NCBI GenBank assembly: GCA_016872355.1
Contig: VGZY01000021.1
Coordinates: 1 to 40,974 of the forward strand
Reading direction: 5' to 3'
DNA from: SAR202 cluster bacterium
GTDB taxonomy: Bacteria > Chloroflexota > Dehalococcoidia > Lucifugimonadales > VGZY01
DNA: 40,974 nt
Shown: positions 26,549-34,173 of the stretch, piece by piece
Position numbering within the stretch: position 1 is the stretch's first letter
Layout: every line of letters starts with the position of its first letter
The notes under the pieces: model-generated
What the model saw: the letters and a program-made list of their open reading frames with translations, nothing else
What the model was told of the DNA's origin: nothing
Database searches by the model: none
Translations under genes and position numbers: made by a program

Positions 26549-27967
26549 ATGGCCCGCCTGTTGCTGTTTCCGCTGCTTCTTTTGTGCGCCCTGTCCATGG
26601 CCTGCGGTGTGGACGAGGAGCTCTACCAGGCTGCGCTGCTGGAAGCGGAGACCCTTCGCTCGCAGCTTGCAGTCGAGACGCAGCGGGCCGATGGCGCAGA
26701 GGCGACGCTGGCAGCGGAATCCGCCCGCCTGCAACGAGAGATCGATGAGCTGGTCGGACAACTCGAAGAGCGGGCCGGCCAGGTGGAGAGGCTAACGGGC
26801 GAGAACCGCGCTCTTGCCGGTGAACTGGACGCTCTTGGGAGCGAACTTGCCGGGCTGGAGGCGGCGCATTCCGTCCTCGAATCGGACCATCTGGCGCTCG
26901 GCGTCGAGCTGCAAGACGCCCGCGACGACATCGCGTCTGAACAGCGCAGGAACCAGGAGCTTACTGAGCAATTCGACGCGCTCGCGCTGGAGCACCAGGC
27001 GGCGGTGGCCTCCAACGCAACCCTGACTACGTCGCTCTCCGAGACTCAGACCGAACTGGCGCAAGCTTCAGAGGCCCTCGATTCCGCAACTATTGAACTG
27101 GAAGTGGCCAACTCTCTCTACGAAGCCCTTACAGAAGAACACGTGCTTGCCATAAAGGCCCGTGACGCCCTATCTACTGAGAATGCAGACCTGATTTCGG
27201 CGAAGGCCTCTCTCGAAACGGCGGTGCTTGAGCTAGCGGTCAAATACGACGGCCTTGTGGCGGACATCGGTGCGATAGAAACGCTGGGGAAGCGCAAGAG
27301 CACTCTCGCCGGAGAAGTCGTTGTGTTGGACTCGCAGGTCGTCTCGCTACGGCAAGACATAGCGCAGCTCGAGGAGCGCAGGCGGCCGCTGGTCGTCCAG
27401 TCGTACAGGAACAGCTTCCGCTGCACAGGCAGCATGGAGCCTAAGATAACCTGCCTGGACGAGGCGCTGTGGCTGTCCAATTTCAAGGCCGAGGATATTA
27501 CGTTAGGGGCAATAGTCTCCTTCTATCCGACCTCGGACTGCAGTATTACCTCCGGCCCTGTCGCCCACAGGGTAGTGGACATACGGTGGCTGGGCGGCGC
27601 GTACTCTTTCCGCACCAGAGGAGATGCGGCTGACGAAGACGACGGATGCTGGCTGCCGTCGTCCAGCATCAATTCCTACCTGATAGACCTGTACAAAAAT
27701 GTGCGCCCTGAGTACGCGGAGCTGCGGAACGCGGTGAACGCTGCGCGGGCCGATCTTGACGCGAAGGAGGCCGACTACCTGCAGAAGCTTCAGACCTACC
27801 AGCAAAAGCGGCTGCAGTACTGCGGCAGCCTGACGGGGACGTGCACGCTCTCCACCCCTCGCTATAATGAGATGCAATCGCTCTACCAGGCACTTGAAGC
27901 CGCATACAATGCGTACTCTGTCGCCTACTTCAACTACCAGGCGCTGATTGCCGTTGCGAAGGGATAA
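26549..27967 (+). CDS. Coiled-coil lipoprotein with an S26 signal-peptidase-like domain
   Basis: A 472-aa predicted lipoprotein: MARLLLFPLLLLCALSMAC gives a signal peptide and lipobox (Cys19). Residues ~22-285 form an almost unbroken Glu/Ala/Leu-rich coiled coil. Residues ~290-385 resemble S26 signal peptidases of the archaeal/SipW/ER type: CTGSMEPKI (Ser295), LGAIVSFYP, VAHRVVDIRW (His340) and FRTRGDAADEDDG (Asp359). That is the Ser-His-Asp set of S26B enzymes, placed after a lipoprotein coiled coil instead of a transmembrane helix. A second helical region fills residues ~390-472. Six or more cysteines in the domain suggest disulfides outside the cytoplasm. The ATG at 26549 is chosen for the signal peptide. 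Protease activity is unproven. Confidence 0.75.
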   Translation: MARLLLFPLLLLCALSMACGVDEELYQAALLEAETLRSQLAVETQRADGAEATLAAESARLQREIDELVGQLEERAGQVERLTGENRALAGELDALGSELAGLEAAHSVLESDHLALGVELQDARDDIASEQRRNQELTEQFDALALEHQAAVASNATLTTSLSETQTELAQASEALDSATIELEVANSLYEALTEEHVLAIKARDALSTENADLISAKASLETAVLELAVKYDGLVADIGAIETLGKRKSTLAGEVVVLDSQVVSLRQDIAQLEERRRPLVVQSYRNSFRCTGSMEPKITCLDEALWLSNFKAEDITLGAIVSFYPTSDCSITSGPVAHRVVDIRWLGGAYSFRTRGDAADEDDGCWLPSSSINSYLIDLYKNVRPEYAELRNAVNAARADLDAKEADYLQKLQTYQQKRLQYCGSLTGTCTLSTPRYNEMQSLYQALEAAYNAYSVAYFNYQALIAVAKG

Positions 27968-28018
27968 CCATTGCCCTGAACGGCCTCTTGATGCCGAGAC
28001 CTCAGAACAGGAGCACCC

Positions 28019-30052
28019 ATGCCAATCGAGTTCCCGCCGCAGAACGGCGTGCGTTTCATAAAGAACATCATGATTCCCATGTCCGAGGGCACGAAGCTTG
28101 CCATGGACATGCATATCCCGGACAGCGCGGACTGGCAAAAGAATCCCCTGCCCGTCATTCTCGAGTACATACCCTATCGCAAGGACGACGTTCACCCCTA
28201 CACCGGCTACCACAACCGCTTCGCAGAAAACGGCTTCATCGGCGCGCGGCTGGACTGCCGCGGCACCGGCAGCAGCGAAGGGACGAACGTGGACGAGTAC
28301 GAGGTGCGCGAGCAGCAGGACTGCTACGAGGCTATAGAGTGGATCGCGAAGCAGCCCTGGTCGACCGGCAAGATCGCAATGTTCGGCGCGTCCTACGGCG
28401 GCTTCACTGCGGTACAGCTCGCCGCCCTCGCGCCGCCTCACCTCACGACGATCGTACCGATGGTCTTCACCGACGACCGCTACACGGACGACTGCCACTA
28501 CCGCGGCGGCGTCTTCAGGTGCTACTACGACACGGCATTCTACGGCTCCATGATGGTCGGCATGAACGCTATGCCGCCCTACCCGGAGTACAGCGGCGAC
28601 CGGTGGGCGGAGATATGGGAGCAGCACCTGCGCGACAACGCGCCCTATACGCTTACGTGGCTCAAACACCAGCTGGACGGCGAGTACTGGCGTCCGGGCA
28701 GCCTGACAGGGCGCTTCGACAAAGTGAAGTGCTCGGCGTTCCTGATCGGCGCCTGGCGCGACGGCTATCCCAACCCGCCGATGCGCACCTTCCGCAACAT
28801 CAAGTCGCCAAAGAAGGTGCTCATCGGCCCGTGGAACCACTCGCGGCCTAACATAGCCATCCCCGGCCCGCAGATCGACTACCTGCACGAGGTCATGAAG
28901 TGGTGCGCCTACTGGCTCAAGGGTGAGAAGAACGGCGTAATGGACGAGCCGCCGATAACGTACTACATGCAGACGTACGACAGGCCGGACGCCGACCGCC
29001 ACGACACGACCGGCTACTGGCGCGCCGAATACGATGCGCCGGTGGAGGGCGCGCAGCTGATGAAGCTGTTCTTGCGCGAGGACGGCAGGCTGGACGGCGC
29101 AGCGCCCAAGGGTAAGGGACAGAAGGACGTGTACGAGTACCGCCCGACCGTCGGCATCACCGGCGGCCTGTGGAGCGGCGGCATCCCGTTCGGGCTGCCG
29201 ACCGACCAGCGCACCGACGAGGCCTACTCGGTGAACTTCACATCCGAGCCGCTCGCTGAGCCGATGGAGATACAGGGCCAGCCCGTCGCGAGGATACACG
29301 TGAGCTCCACCGCGCCCGTAATGGCGTTCGTCGTGCGCCTGACGGACGTGGCGCCTGACGGCACGAGCGCGCTCATTTGCAACGGCATCCTCAACGGCAC
29401 GCGGCGGAAGTCGATGACCAGTCCCGAGCCGATGAAGCCGGGCGAGGTCTACGAGCTCCAGATCGACCTTGACGACACGGCGTGGCGCTTCCCTGCCGGC
29501 CACCGCATTCGCGTGTCGGTCTGCAGCGCGGACTACCCCAACCACTGGCCGACGCCGTACAAGGGCGTAAATACCCTCTACCGAGACGCCGCGCGACCGT
29601 CCAGCATCACCCTGCCGGTCATCCCCCTCAGCTCGGCCGAGGAGCCGCGCAACGCCGCGGTGAAGTTCGCGCACACTCCCACGCCCACGCCGGTCTTCAG
29701 CGGGCCGCCTGACGTTGTGCCATGGGAGATCGTGACGGACCTCCTCAACGACCGCTCAGGACTGCGGCTGGACTTCACCTTCAAGGCTCGCGCAGGAAAG
29801 TCGATGGAGGTAACTACGCAGAACAAGTTCGAGAGCTGGGCGAGCAACCGCGACCCCTCGGACGTGGTAGTCACCGGCAAGCACCTTCGCAAGATCGCGC
29901 GGCTGGACGGCGTGACGACGGTAGACACCTGCTGCACCATCCGCAGCACTGAGACGGCGTTCCACGTGACGGTGGACCTCGAAATCGAGGTCAACGGCCT
30001 CCCGCACTTCCAGAAGCGCTGGGTGGAGAGCTTCAAGCGGGAGCTGATGTAG
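28019..30052 (+). CDS. CocE/NonD family alpha/beta-hydrolase, second copy
   Basis: A 677-aa paralogue of the hydrolase at 2975-4999, collinear along the whole length. The likely triad is Ser125 in GASYGGF, Asp248 in GAWRDGY and His274 in GPWNHSR. The X-Pro-peptidase C-terminal jelly-roll is present (YEYRPTVGITGGLWSGG onward). The ATG at 28019 has AGGAG upstream. It follows the coiled-coil lipoprotein by 51 bases and precedes hicBA. The two copies differ mainly in loops (for example KKWQKNP-type insertions near residue 35 and a threonine-proline stretch near residue 560), so they may differ in substrate. The cytoplasmic location is inferred from the lack of a signal peptide. Confidence 0.92.
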   Translation: MPIEFPPQNGVRFIKNIMIPMSEGTKLAMDMHIPDSADWQKNPLPVILEYIPYRKDDVHPYTGYHNRFAENGFIGARLDCRGTGSSEGTNVDEYEVREQQDCYEAIEWIAKQPWSTGKIAMFGASYGGFTAVQLAALAPPHLTTIVPMVFTDDRYTDDCHYRGGVFRCYYDTAFYGSMMVGMNAMPPYPEYSGDRWAEIWEQHLRDNAPYTLTWLKHQLDGEYWRPGSLTGRFDKVKCSAFLIGAWRDGYPNPPMRTFRNIKSPKKVLIGPWNHSRPNIAIPGPQIDYLHEVMKWCAYWLKGEKNGVMDEPPITYYMQTYDRPDADRHDTTGYWRAEYDAPVEGAQLMKLFLREDGRLDGAAPKGKGQKDVYEYRPTVGITGGLWSGGIPFGLPTDQRTDEAYSVNFTSEPLAEPMEIQGQPVARIHVSSTAPVMAFVVRLTDVAPDGTSALICNGILNGTRRKSMTSPEPMKPGEVYELQIDLDDTAWRFPAGHRIRVSVCSADYPNHWPTPYKGVNTLYRDAARPSSITLPVIPLSSAEEPRNAAVKFAHTPTPTPVFSGPPDVVPWEIVTDLLNDRSGLRLDFTFKARAGKSMEVTTQNKFESWASNRDPSDVVVTGKHLRKIARLDGVTTVDTCCTIRSTETAFHVTVDLEIEVNGLPHFQKRWVESFKRELM

Positions 30053-30103
30053 GGAGCCTGTGGATCGTGTCGGAATGATAGACTGGGCACAGGAGGCGGA
30101 ACG

Positions 30104-30439
30104 ATGCGTGAAACACTTGTTGGTCTCAGGACCGATAACAAACAGCTCGTTGGAGTGATAACTCTGACCGTCGAGTTCAAGCAGGAAGACGGCCAGTGGG
30201 TGGCCACGTGCCTTGAGCTCGGCACTTCAACGTACGCTGAAACGCTGGAGGCTGTTCAGGCGGAAATTGCAGAGGCTGTGGACCTGCACCTGAACGAGGT
30301 CGCGCGCCTGGGGTTCGAGGATGACTTTCTCAAGGAAATGGGCGTCCCGATGTGGCGACCCAGGCAGGTAGAGGTGGCAACCAGGCGCGGCACAGACAAG
30401 ACCAAGTCTGAGCCCTGGCTTGTAGGATCAACTACCTGA
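30104..30439 (+). CDS. hicB: HicB family antitoxin
   Basis: A 111-aa protein with the HicB fold: LTVEFKQEDGQWVATCLELGTSTYAETLEAVQAEIAEAVDLHL is the usual partial RNase-H-like antitoxin core. The C-terminal ~35 residues are basic and show no clear helix-turn-helix. AGGAGG precedes the ATG. The hicA gene follows after 11 bases. HicB neutralises the HicA mRNA interferase and often represses its own operon. Confidence 0.9.
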   Translation: MRETLVGLRTDNKQLVGVITLTVEFKQEDGQWVATCLELGTSTYAETLEAVQAEIAEAVDLHLNEVARLGFEDDFLKEMGVPMWRPRQVEVATRRGTDKTKSEPWLVGSTT

Positions 30440-30450
30440 GGAGCCGGTGA

Positions 30451-30705
30451 TTGGGCCGCAATGTTACCGGCAAACAAATGATCAGAATATTGGAAAAGGA
30501 CGGCTGGACGCGGGGCGGTCAGCGAACGCACGGAATCTTTTTTCACAAGCGTTATCCCGGAGAATCGTTGCCACGCACTGTGATTGTGCCGGACAAGAAT
30601 TCAGTGCTGCCGACAGGGACCCTGGGCGCCATACTCGGAGTAAAGCAGACGAAGCTCGGTAAGGATGGCCTGGAAGAAGTCATCGAGAAATACGGCCTAA
30701 AGTAA
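30451..30705 (+). CDS. hicA: HicA family toxin (mRNA interferase)
   Basis: An 84-aa protein of the HicA double-stranded RNA-binding-fold family. The N-terminus GKQMIRILEKDGWTRGGQRTHGIFFHK carries the catalytic histidine of the family; TGTLGAILGVKQTKLG follows. The TTG start at 30451 is supported by GAGGAG upstream; an ATG at 30478 would remove the first helix. Gene order is antitoxin first, the reverse of the commonest hicAB order. Both genes look intact. Confidence 0.88.
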   Translation: MGRNVTGKQMIRILEKDGWTRGGQRTHGIFFHKRYPGESLPRTVIVPDKNSVLPTGTLGAILGVKQTKLGKDGLEEVIEKYGLK

Positions 30706-30716
30706 GACCCTCCCCC

Positions 30717-32135
30717 TCACTCCCCCACCACCGGCCAGCGGTGCTGGATATTGAACCCCATGCGCCGATAAAGCGACCGCCCTGCCCTGTCTATGCGCGC
30801 CAGCTCCGCCTCGGCGTCCACCCGCGTGAACTCGCCCTTGCGGAGGATGATCTCCCCGTCCACAATCACCGTGTGCACCGGACCGGAGCGGGCGCTGTAG
30901 AGCAGGCTGTTCATCGGGTCCAGGCCCGGGTGCCACTCCGGGCGCGTGCGGTCCTGGATAACGATGTCCGCCTTCTTCCCGGGCTCTATCGACCCCAGCT
31001 CGTCCGCTATCCCCATCGCCCTCGCGCCGTTGATCGTCGCCATCTCGAAAGCCTGCTCTGCCGTGATAGTGGGCATCACGCCGCGCGCCTCGCGGTGGAT
31101 GGTCGTCGCCAGATACGCCTGGTGACCAATGTCAAAGGCGTCCGAGTAGTTGCCGGAATCGGAGCCGAGGGTGACGTTCACCCCCTGCTGCACCATCTCC
31201 GGGAAGCGGCCGAAGCGCGAGACGCCCATGCCCACGCGCAGCGAGGCCGCCGGGCAGTGGGTCACGCTCGTATCCGTGCGCGCCAGGACCGGCACCTCCA
31301 TCTCCTCGGCGTGGATCATGTGGATAAGCTTCGTGGCTGGCCCCAGAACGCCGAGCTGCTCGAGGTATGCGGCGGCGGGAACGCCCTTCGTGTGCTCCAG
31401 GTAGTCGGAAACGTCCTCCGGCCCGAACGACTGGTGCAGGTCCATCAGCACGCCGCGCGATTCGGCAAGCTTCTTCGCCTCAACCAGCAGCCGGTCAGTG
31501 CAGCGGCCCATGCCTGCCATGCCCACGATGGCCCACACCCGGCGGCCGGCGACGCAAGGGAGCGCGTCGAGCTGCCGCTCGAGACTCCGCAGGCAGGCGT
31601 CCGTATCCCCTATCGAAACGGACTCGTGCGGAGGCACGTCCCAGCATATCTCGGACAGCCCGCCGCGAAGGCCCACCCTGTCCGCTACCTCCGCGGTAAG
31701 CTCAGACCTGAACCGACCGCCGTTCTCGCAAAACGTCGTAGTGCCGTTGCGCACCATCTCAAGGCAGGAGAGCATGGCAGAGCAGTAGCCGTCCTCCTCG
31801 GTCATGTTCGTCCAGTACGGCAGCCACTGCGTGAGCTCCTTCTCCTCGGGCCACGTATCCGGGATCGTCCCCCGCCCCAGCTGCTGCGCCAGGTGTACGT
31901 GGCAGTCCACGTAACCTGGGTGCACCACCGCGCCGCGCGCGTCGATCTTCTGCCTTGCGGAGTACGTGCTCTCCAGAGATCGCACCAGCCCCACATCCAC
32001 AATGCGGCCCTTATCGACGGCAATCGCGCAGTTCATCAGAATGCGCCGCTGCGCGTCCACGGTGACGATCACTCCGTTAGTGACGAGCAGGTCTACAGTC
32101 TTCGGAGCCTTCGCGTCGCGAGGGGGTGTGCTCAT
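30717..32135 (-). CDS. Amidohydrolase (TRZ/ATZ, cytosine/SAH deaminase-like)
   Basis: A 472-aa metal-dependent deaminase/hydrolase. The N-terminal beta-strand unit is TVDLLVTNGVIVTVDAQRRIL; the metal site is VHPGYVDCHVHLAQQL (HxH); further ligands lie in HMIHAEEM and TLGSDSGNYSD (Asp). The family includes S-adenosylhomocysteine/5-methylthioadenosine deaminases and chlorohydrolases. The ATG at 32135 is preceded by AGGAG seven bases upstream; the frame is open to 32195 but crosses a hairpin there. It is convergent with hicA, with 11 bases between the stops. Confidence 0.9.
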   Translation of the reverse strand: MSTPPRDAKAPKTVDLLVTNGVIVTVDAQRRILMNCAIAVDKGRIVDVGLVRSLESTYSARQKIDARGAVVHPGYVDCHVHLAQQLGRGTIPDTWPEEKELTQWLPYWTNMTEEDGYCSAMLSCLEMVRNGTTTFCENGGRFRSELTAEVADRVGLRGGLSEICWDVPPHESVSIGDTDACLRSLERQLDALPCVAGRRVWAIVGMAGMGRCTDRLLVEAKKLAESRGVLMDLHQSFGPEDVSDYLEHTKGVPAAAYLEQLGVLGPATKLIHMIHAEEMEVPVLARTDTSVTHCPAASLRVGMGVSRFGRFPEMVQQGVNVTLGSDSGNYSDAFDIGHQAYLATTIHREARGVMPTITAEQAFEMATINGARAMGIADELGSIEPGKKADIVIQDRTRPEWHPGLDPMNSLLYSARSGPVHTVIVDGEIILRKGEFTRVDAEAELARIDRAGRSLYRRMGFNIQHRWPVVGE

Positions 32136-32156
32136 TGCATGCTCCTGGAGAAAGTA

Positions 32157-32182
32157 ACGGGCCCCGTGACTTCGGGGCCCGT
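32157..32182. terminator. Hairpin between pspAB and the amidohydrolase gene
   Basis: A perfect 10-bp stem, ACGGGCCCCG (32157-32166) and CGGGGCCCGT (32173-32182), has a 6-base loop. On the minus strand it follows pspAB and is trailed by TACTTT, a weak T-tract. It may separate pspAB from the amidohydrolase gene, or act in that gene's leader. Confidence 0.6.
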
Positions 32183-32238
32183 AAGATAATATCACTCTGA
32201 ACTACGGTCTGCGCTTCGCCTTTTGCTTCTGCCTGACC

Positions 32239-32266
32239 GACTGCTGACTGCTCACTGCCGACTGCC
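32239..32266. repeat. Solo heptamer array just 3' of pspAB
   Basis: Four tandem heptamers, GACTGCT, GACTGCT, CACTGCC and GACTGCC, lie three bases beyond the pspAB stop. They are the same units that form the ends of the four-helix-bundle cassette at 2448-2960. On the strand of the upstream gene they read GGCAGTC/AGCAGTC, the same sense as the array at the end of the M48 protease gene. Confidence 0.8.
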
Positions 32267-32269
32267 GTC

Positions 32270-32842
32270 CTAGAACGGTATCCCCCACAGCGCGTACCAG
32301 CTTTCGAGGGCCTTCTCCATGGGGATCTTTTCCTTCTCCATGAGCGCCCCTAGGCGCATCTCCGCCGCGTTGTCCCGCTTGTTGTCGCCATCGAGCACGA
32401 AGGGGTAGAACTTCCCGCGCTTCATGCTGTATATCCAGTACGCCTTGCGTCCCTCGAAGTCGAAGCGCAGCACGGAGGCGAGCAGCCTGTCGCCGAAGCC
32501 GTGCTCCACTATCGTCTCCGCCACCAGGTGCAGCGTGGAGACAAGGTCCTCGAAGTCCTTGTCGTCCAGCACCACCCAGCGGGTGCCGTGTCCGTCGTCC
32601 TTCACTTCGAACCGTGTCCCGGTGGCGTTCTCGGAGACCTTTAAAAGGTCCTTCAGCTCCTTCTCCAGGTTGGAGAAGAAGCTGCTCTCCACCGGGCGAA
32701 AGACTATACCTGCGTACCGGGTTGGATGAAGGTCAGTGCGACCCTCAAGCGAAACGGCGGCCGTTATTGCGGAGAAGAAGTGCTCGCGGTTCGCCTTCTT
32801 GACCTTGTTGTTCTTCCCGAAAATAACCCCTAACATCCCCAA
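32270..32842 (-). CDS. pspAB: PspA-associated protein PspAB
   Basis: A 190-aa cytoplasmic protein resembling PspAB, a phage-shock-associated family found beside htpX and pspA in Actinobacteria and others. The match is clearest in the C-terminal part: YWIYSMKRGKFYPF, then KRDNAAEMRL and ESWYALWGIPF; the N-terminus MLGVIFGKNNKVKKANREHFF also fits. The TTG at 32842 is preceded by GGAGG at five bases; an in-frame ATG lies two codons later. htpX is the next gene upstream on the same strand, so the pair forms a likely membrane-stress unit. No pspA is in the window. The biochemical role of PspAB is not established. Confidence 0.78.
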   Translation of the reverse strand: MGMLGVIFGKNNKVKKANREHFFSAITAAVSLEGRTDLHPTRYAGIVFRPVESSFFSNLEKELKDLLKVSENATGTRFEVKDDGHGTRWVVLDDKDFEDLVSTLHLVAETIVEHGFGDRLLASVLRFDFEGRKAYWIYSMKRGKFYPFVLDGDNKRDNAAEMRLGALMEKEKIPMEKALESWYALWGIPF

Positions 32843-32860
32843 TGGAACCTCCGGAAAAGA

Positions 32861-32964
32861 TTAATCGCAGAGTACGCACAGAGCGCAGAGTTAAGACTAG
32901 AGACTGCGTCGTTCCAAAACCTCTGTTGCCTTAACTTTGCGTCCTTTGCGTTCTTTGCGATTAA
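32861..32964. repeat. Imperfect inverted repeat of the GCAAAGGACGCAAAG type
   Basis: Two 34-bp arms (32861-32894 and 32931-32964) are inverted copies matching at 28 of 34 positions. Both end in TTAA and are built of GCAAAG-like hexamer units. They fill the space between htpX and pspAB. Similar GCAAAG repeats are scattered in many bacterial genomes; a MITE-like or transcript-folding element is plausible. Confidence 0.75.
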
Positions 32965-32969
32965 CTGTC

Positions 32970-33908
32970 TTATCTCCCGCCCCGCTCCATCGCCATCTGG
33001 ATGCGGCGGAGGCGCTCCACCCGCTTTTCCACCGGCGGGTGGCTGGAGAAGAGCGAAGCTATGGAGTCGCCTTTGAGCGCGTTGACGATGAAGAACGCGT
33101 TCGCGTGCTCCACCTGGCGCAGGTCGCGCTCCGGTATGCGGTACATGTCGCTCGCGATCTTCTGCAGCGCGGATGCAAGCTGCATCGGCGCGCCGGTGAG
33201 GATTGCGCCGCCGCGGTCTGCCGCGTACTCGCGGTAGCGGGAGAGCGCCAGGATAACGATCTGGCTCAGGAAGTAGATCAGGATCGTACCCAGGTATACC
33301 GCAATAATCACCATGAACGCGTTCCCTCCCCCCTCACGGTCCCTGCTGCGCCCTCCGCCGAAGCCGCCAAACATGCTCATCCAGAACATCATCTGCATTA
33401 CGTAGCCGGCCATGATAACGATGATGCTCGCCCAGGTCATGACCATCACGTCGCGGTTGCGCACGTGCGAAAGCTCGTGGCCCAGCACCGCCTCAACCTC
33501 GGCCTCGCTCAGCCTGCTCATCAGGCCGCGCGTGACGGCTACCACTGCGTTCTTGGGGTTGCGGCCCGTCGCGAAGGCGTTCGGGACGTGCGTGTCCATC
33601 ACCGCAATCCGCTTCGGCTTGGGCATGTCCGCCATCGCCGCCAGCCTTTCGATCATCGCGTGGAGCCTCGGCTCCTGTTGCGGAGTCACCTCACGCGCGC
33701 CCGTGGACCACATAACCAGCTTGTCGGACATGAAGTACTGGAAGAACGACATGCCGACCGCGATTATGAGGATAAACATCCACGGGATGCCTGCCCAGAA
33801 GAGCAGCCCCATGAACGCCACGTAGAGCAGGGCCAGCATGATCATGGTGAAGCCCATTCTGATCATGAGCTCCGGGTCCCGCCCGAAGCCTCGCTTGCGC
33901 ATCGCCAT
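32970..33908 (-). CDS. htpX: HtpX-type M48 zinc metalloprotease
   Basis: A 312-aa membrane protease for quality control of damaged membrane proteins. The catalytic motif is VLGHELSHVRNRD, and the downstream glutamate is in SRYREYAADRGGA. Two hydrophobic helices precede it (about residues 17-55) and two follow it (about 150-175 and 195-220), as in HtpX. A glycine-rich loop (GGFGGG) with charged residues lies between the last two. The ATG at 33908 has AGGAGG seven bases upstream. pspAB follows on the same strand after the inverted repeat. Confidence 0.94.
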   Translation of the reverse strand: MAMRKRGFGRDPELMIRMGFTMIMLALLYVAFMGLLFWAGIPWMFILIIAVGMSFFQYFMSDKLVMWSTGAREVTPQQEPRLHAMIERLAAMADMPKPKRIAVMDTHVPNAFATGRNPKNAVVAVTRGLMSRLSEAEVEAVLGHELSHVRNRDVMVMTWASIIVIMAGYVMQMMFWMSMFGGFGGGRSRDREGGGNAFMVIIAVYLGTILIYFLSQIVILALSRYREYAADRGGAILTGAPMQLASALQKIASDMYRIPERDLRQVEHANAFFIVNALKGDSIASLFSSHPPVEKRVERLRRIQMAMERGGR

Positions 33909-34173
33909 CGGTTTACCTCCTGTCTGCAAAACCCAATCAATTAGATTGTAAGTTATTGCCGATACGGAAGTCACGATTCGCGTGCGACATGCGACCCGTC
34001 GAAACCCGTCGGAACCTTTTCCGCATGTCCGCCGTCATTAACTGTGAGCGGGTTGAGCGGGCTTCGTCTGGTCCCCCTCTCCAACGTGAGAGGATGTCCG
34101 CTCCGGGACAGGTGAAGGCCGCTCTCAGTGTCGGGAAGCACCAAGAACCAGTATCAGACCAAGGAGTTCGGAA

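Noticed and set aside
27503-29674. Long leftward frame (over 700 codons) antisense to the second CocE hydrolase
   Set aside because: A GC-rich shadow of the real gene: Arg/Val/His-rich with no domains, and the sense strand has clear catalytic motifs.
30741-32189. Rightward frame of 482 codons opposite the amidohydrolase
   Set aside because: His/Arg-rich shadow; the leftward strand carries the complete amidohydrolase metal site and a good ribosome-binding site.
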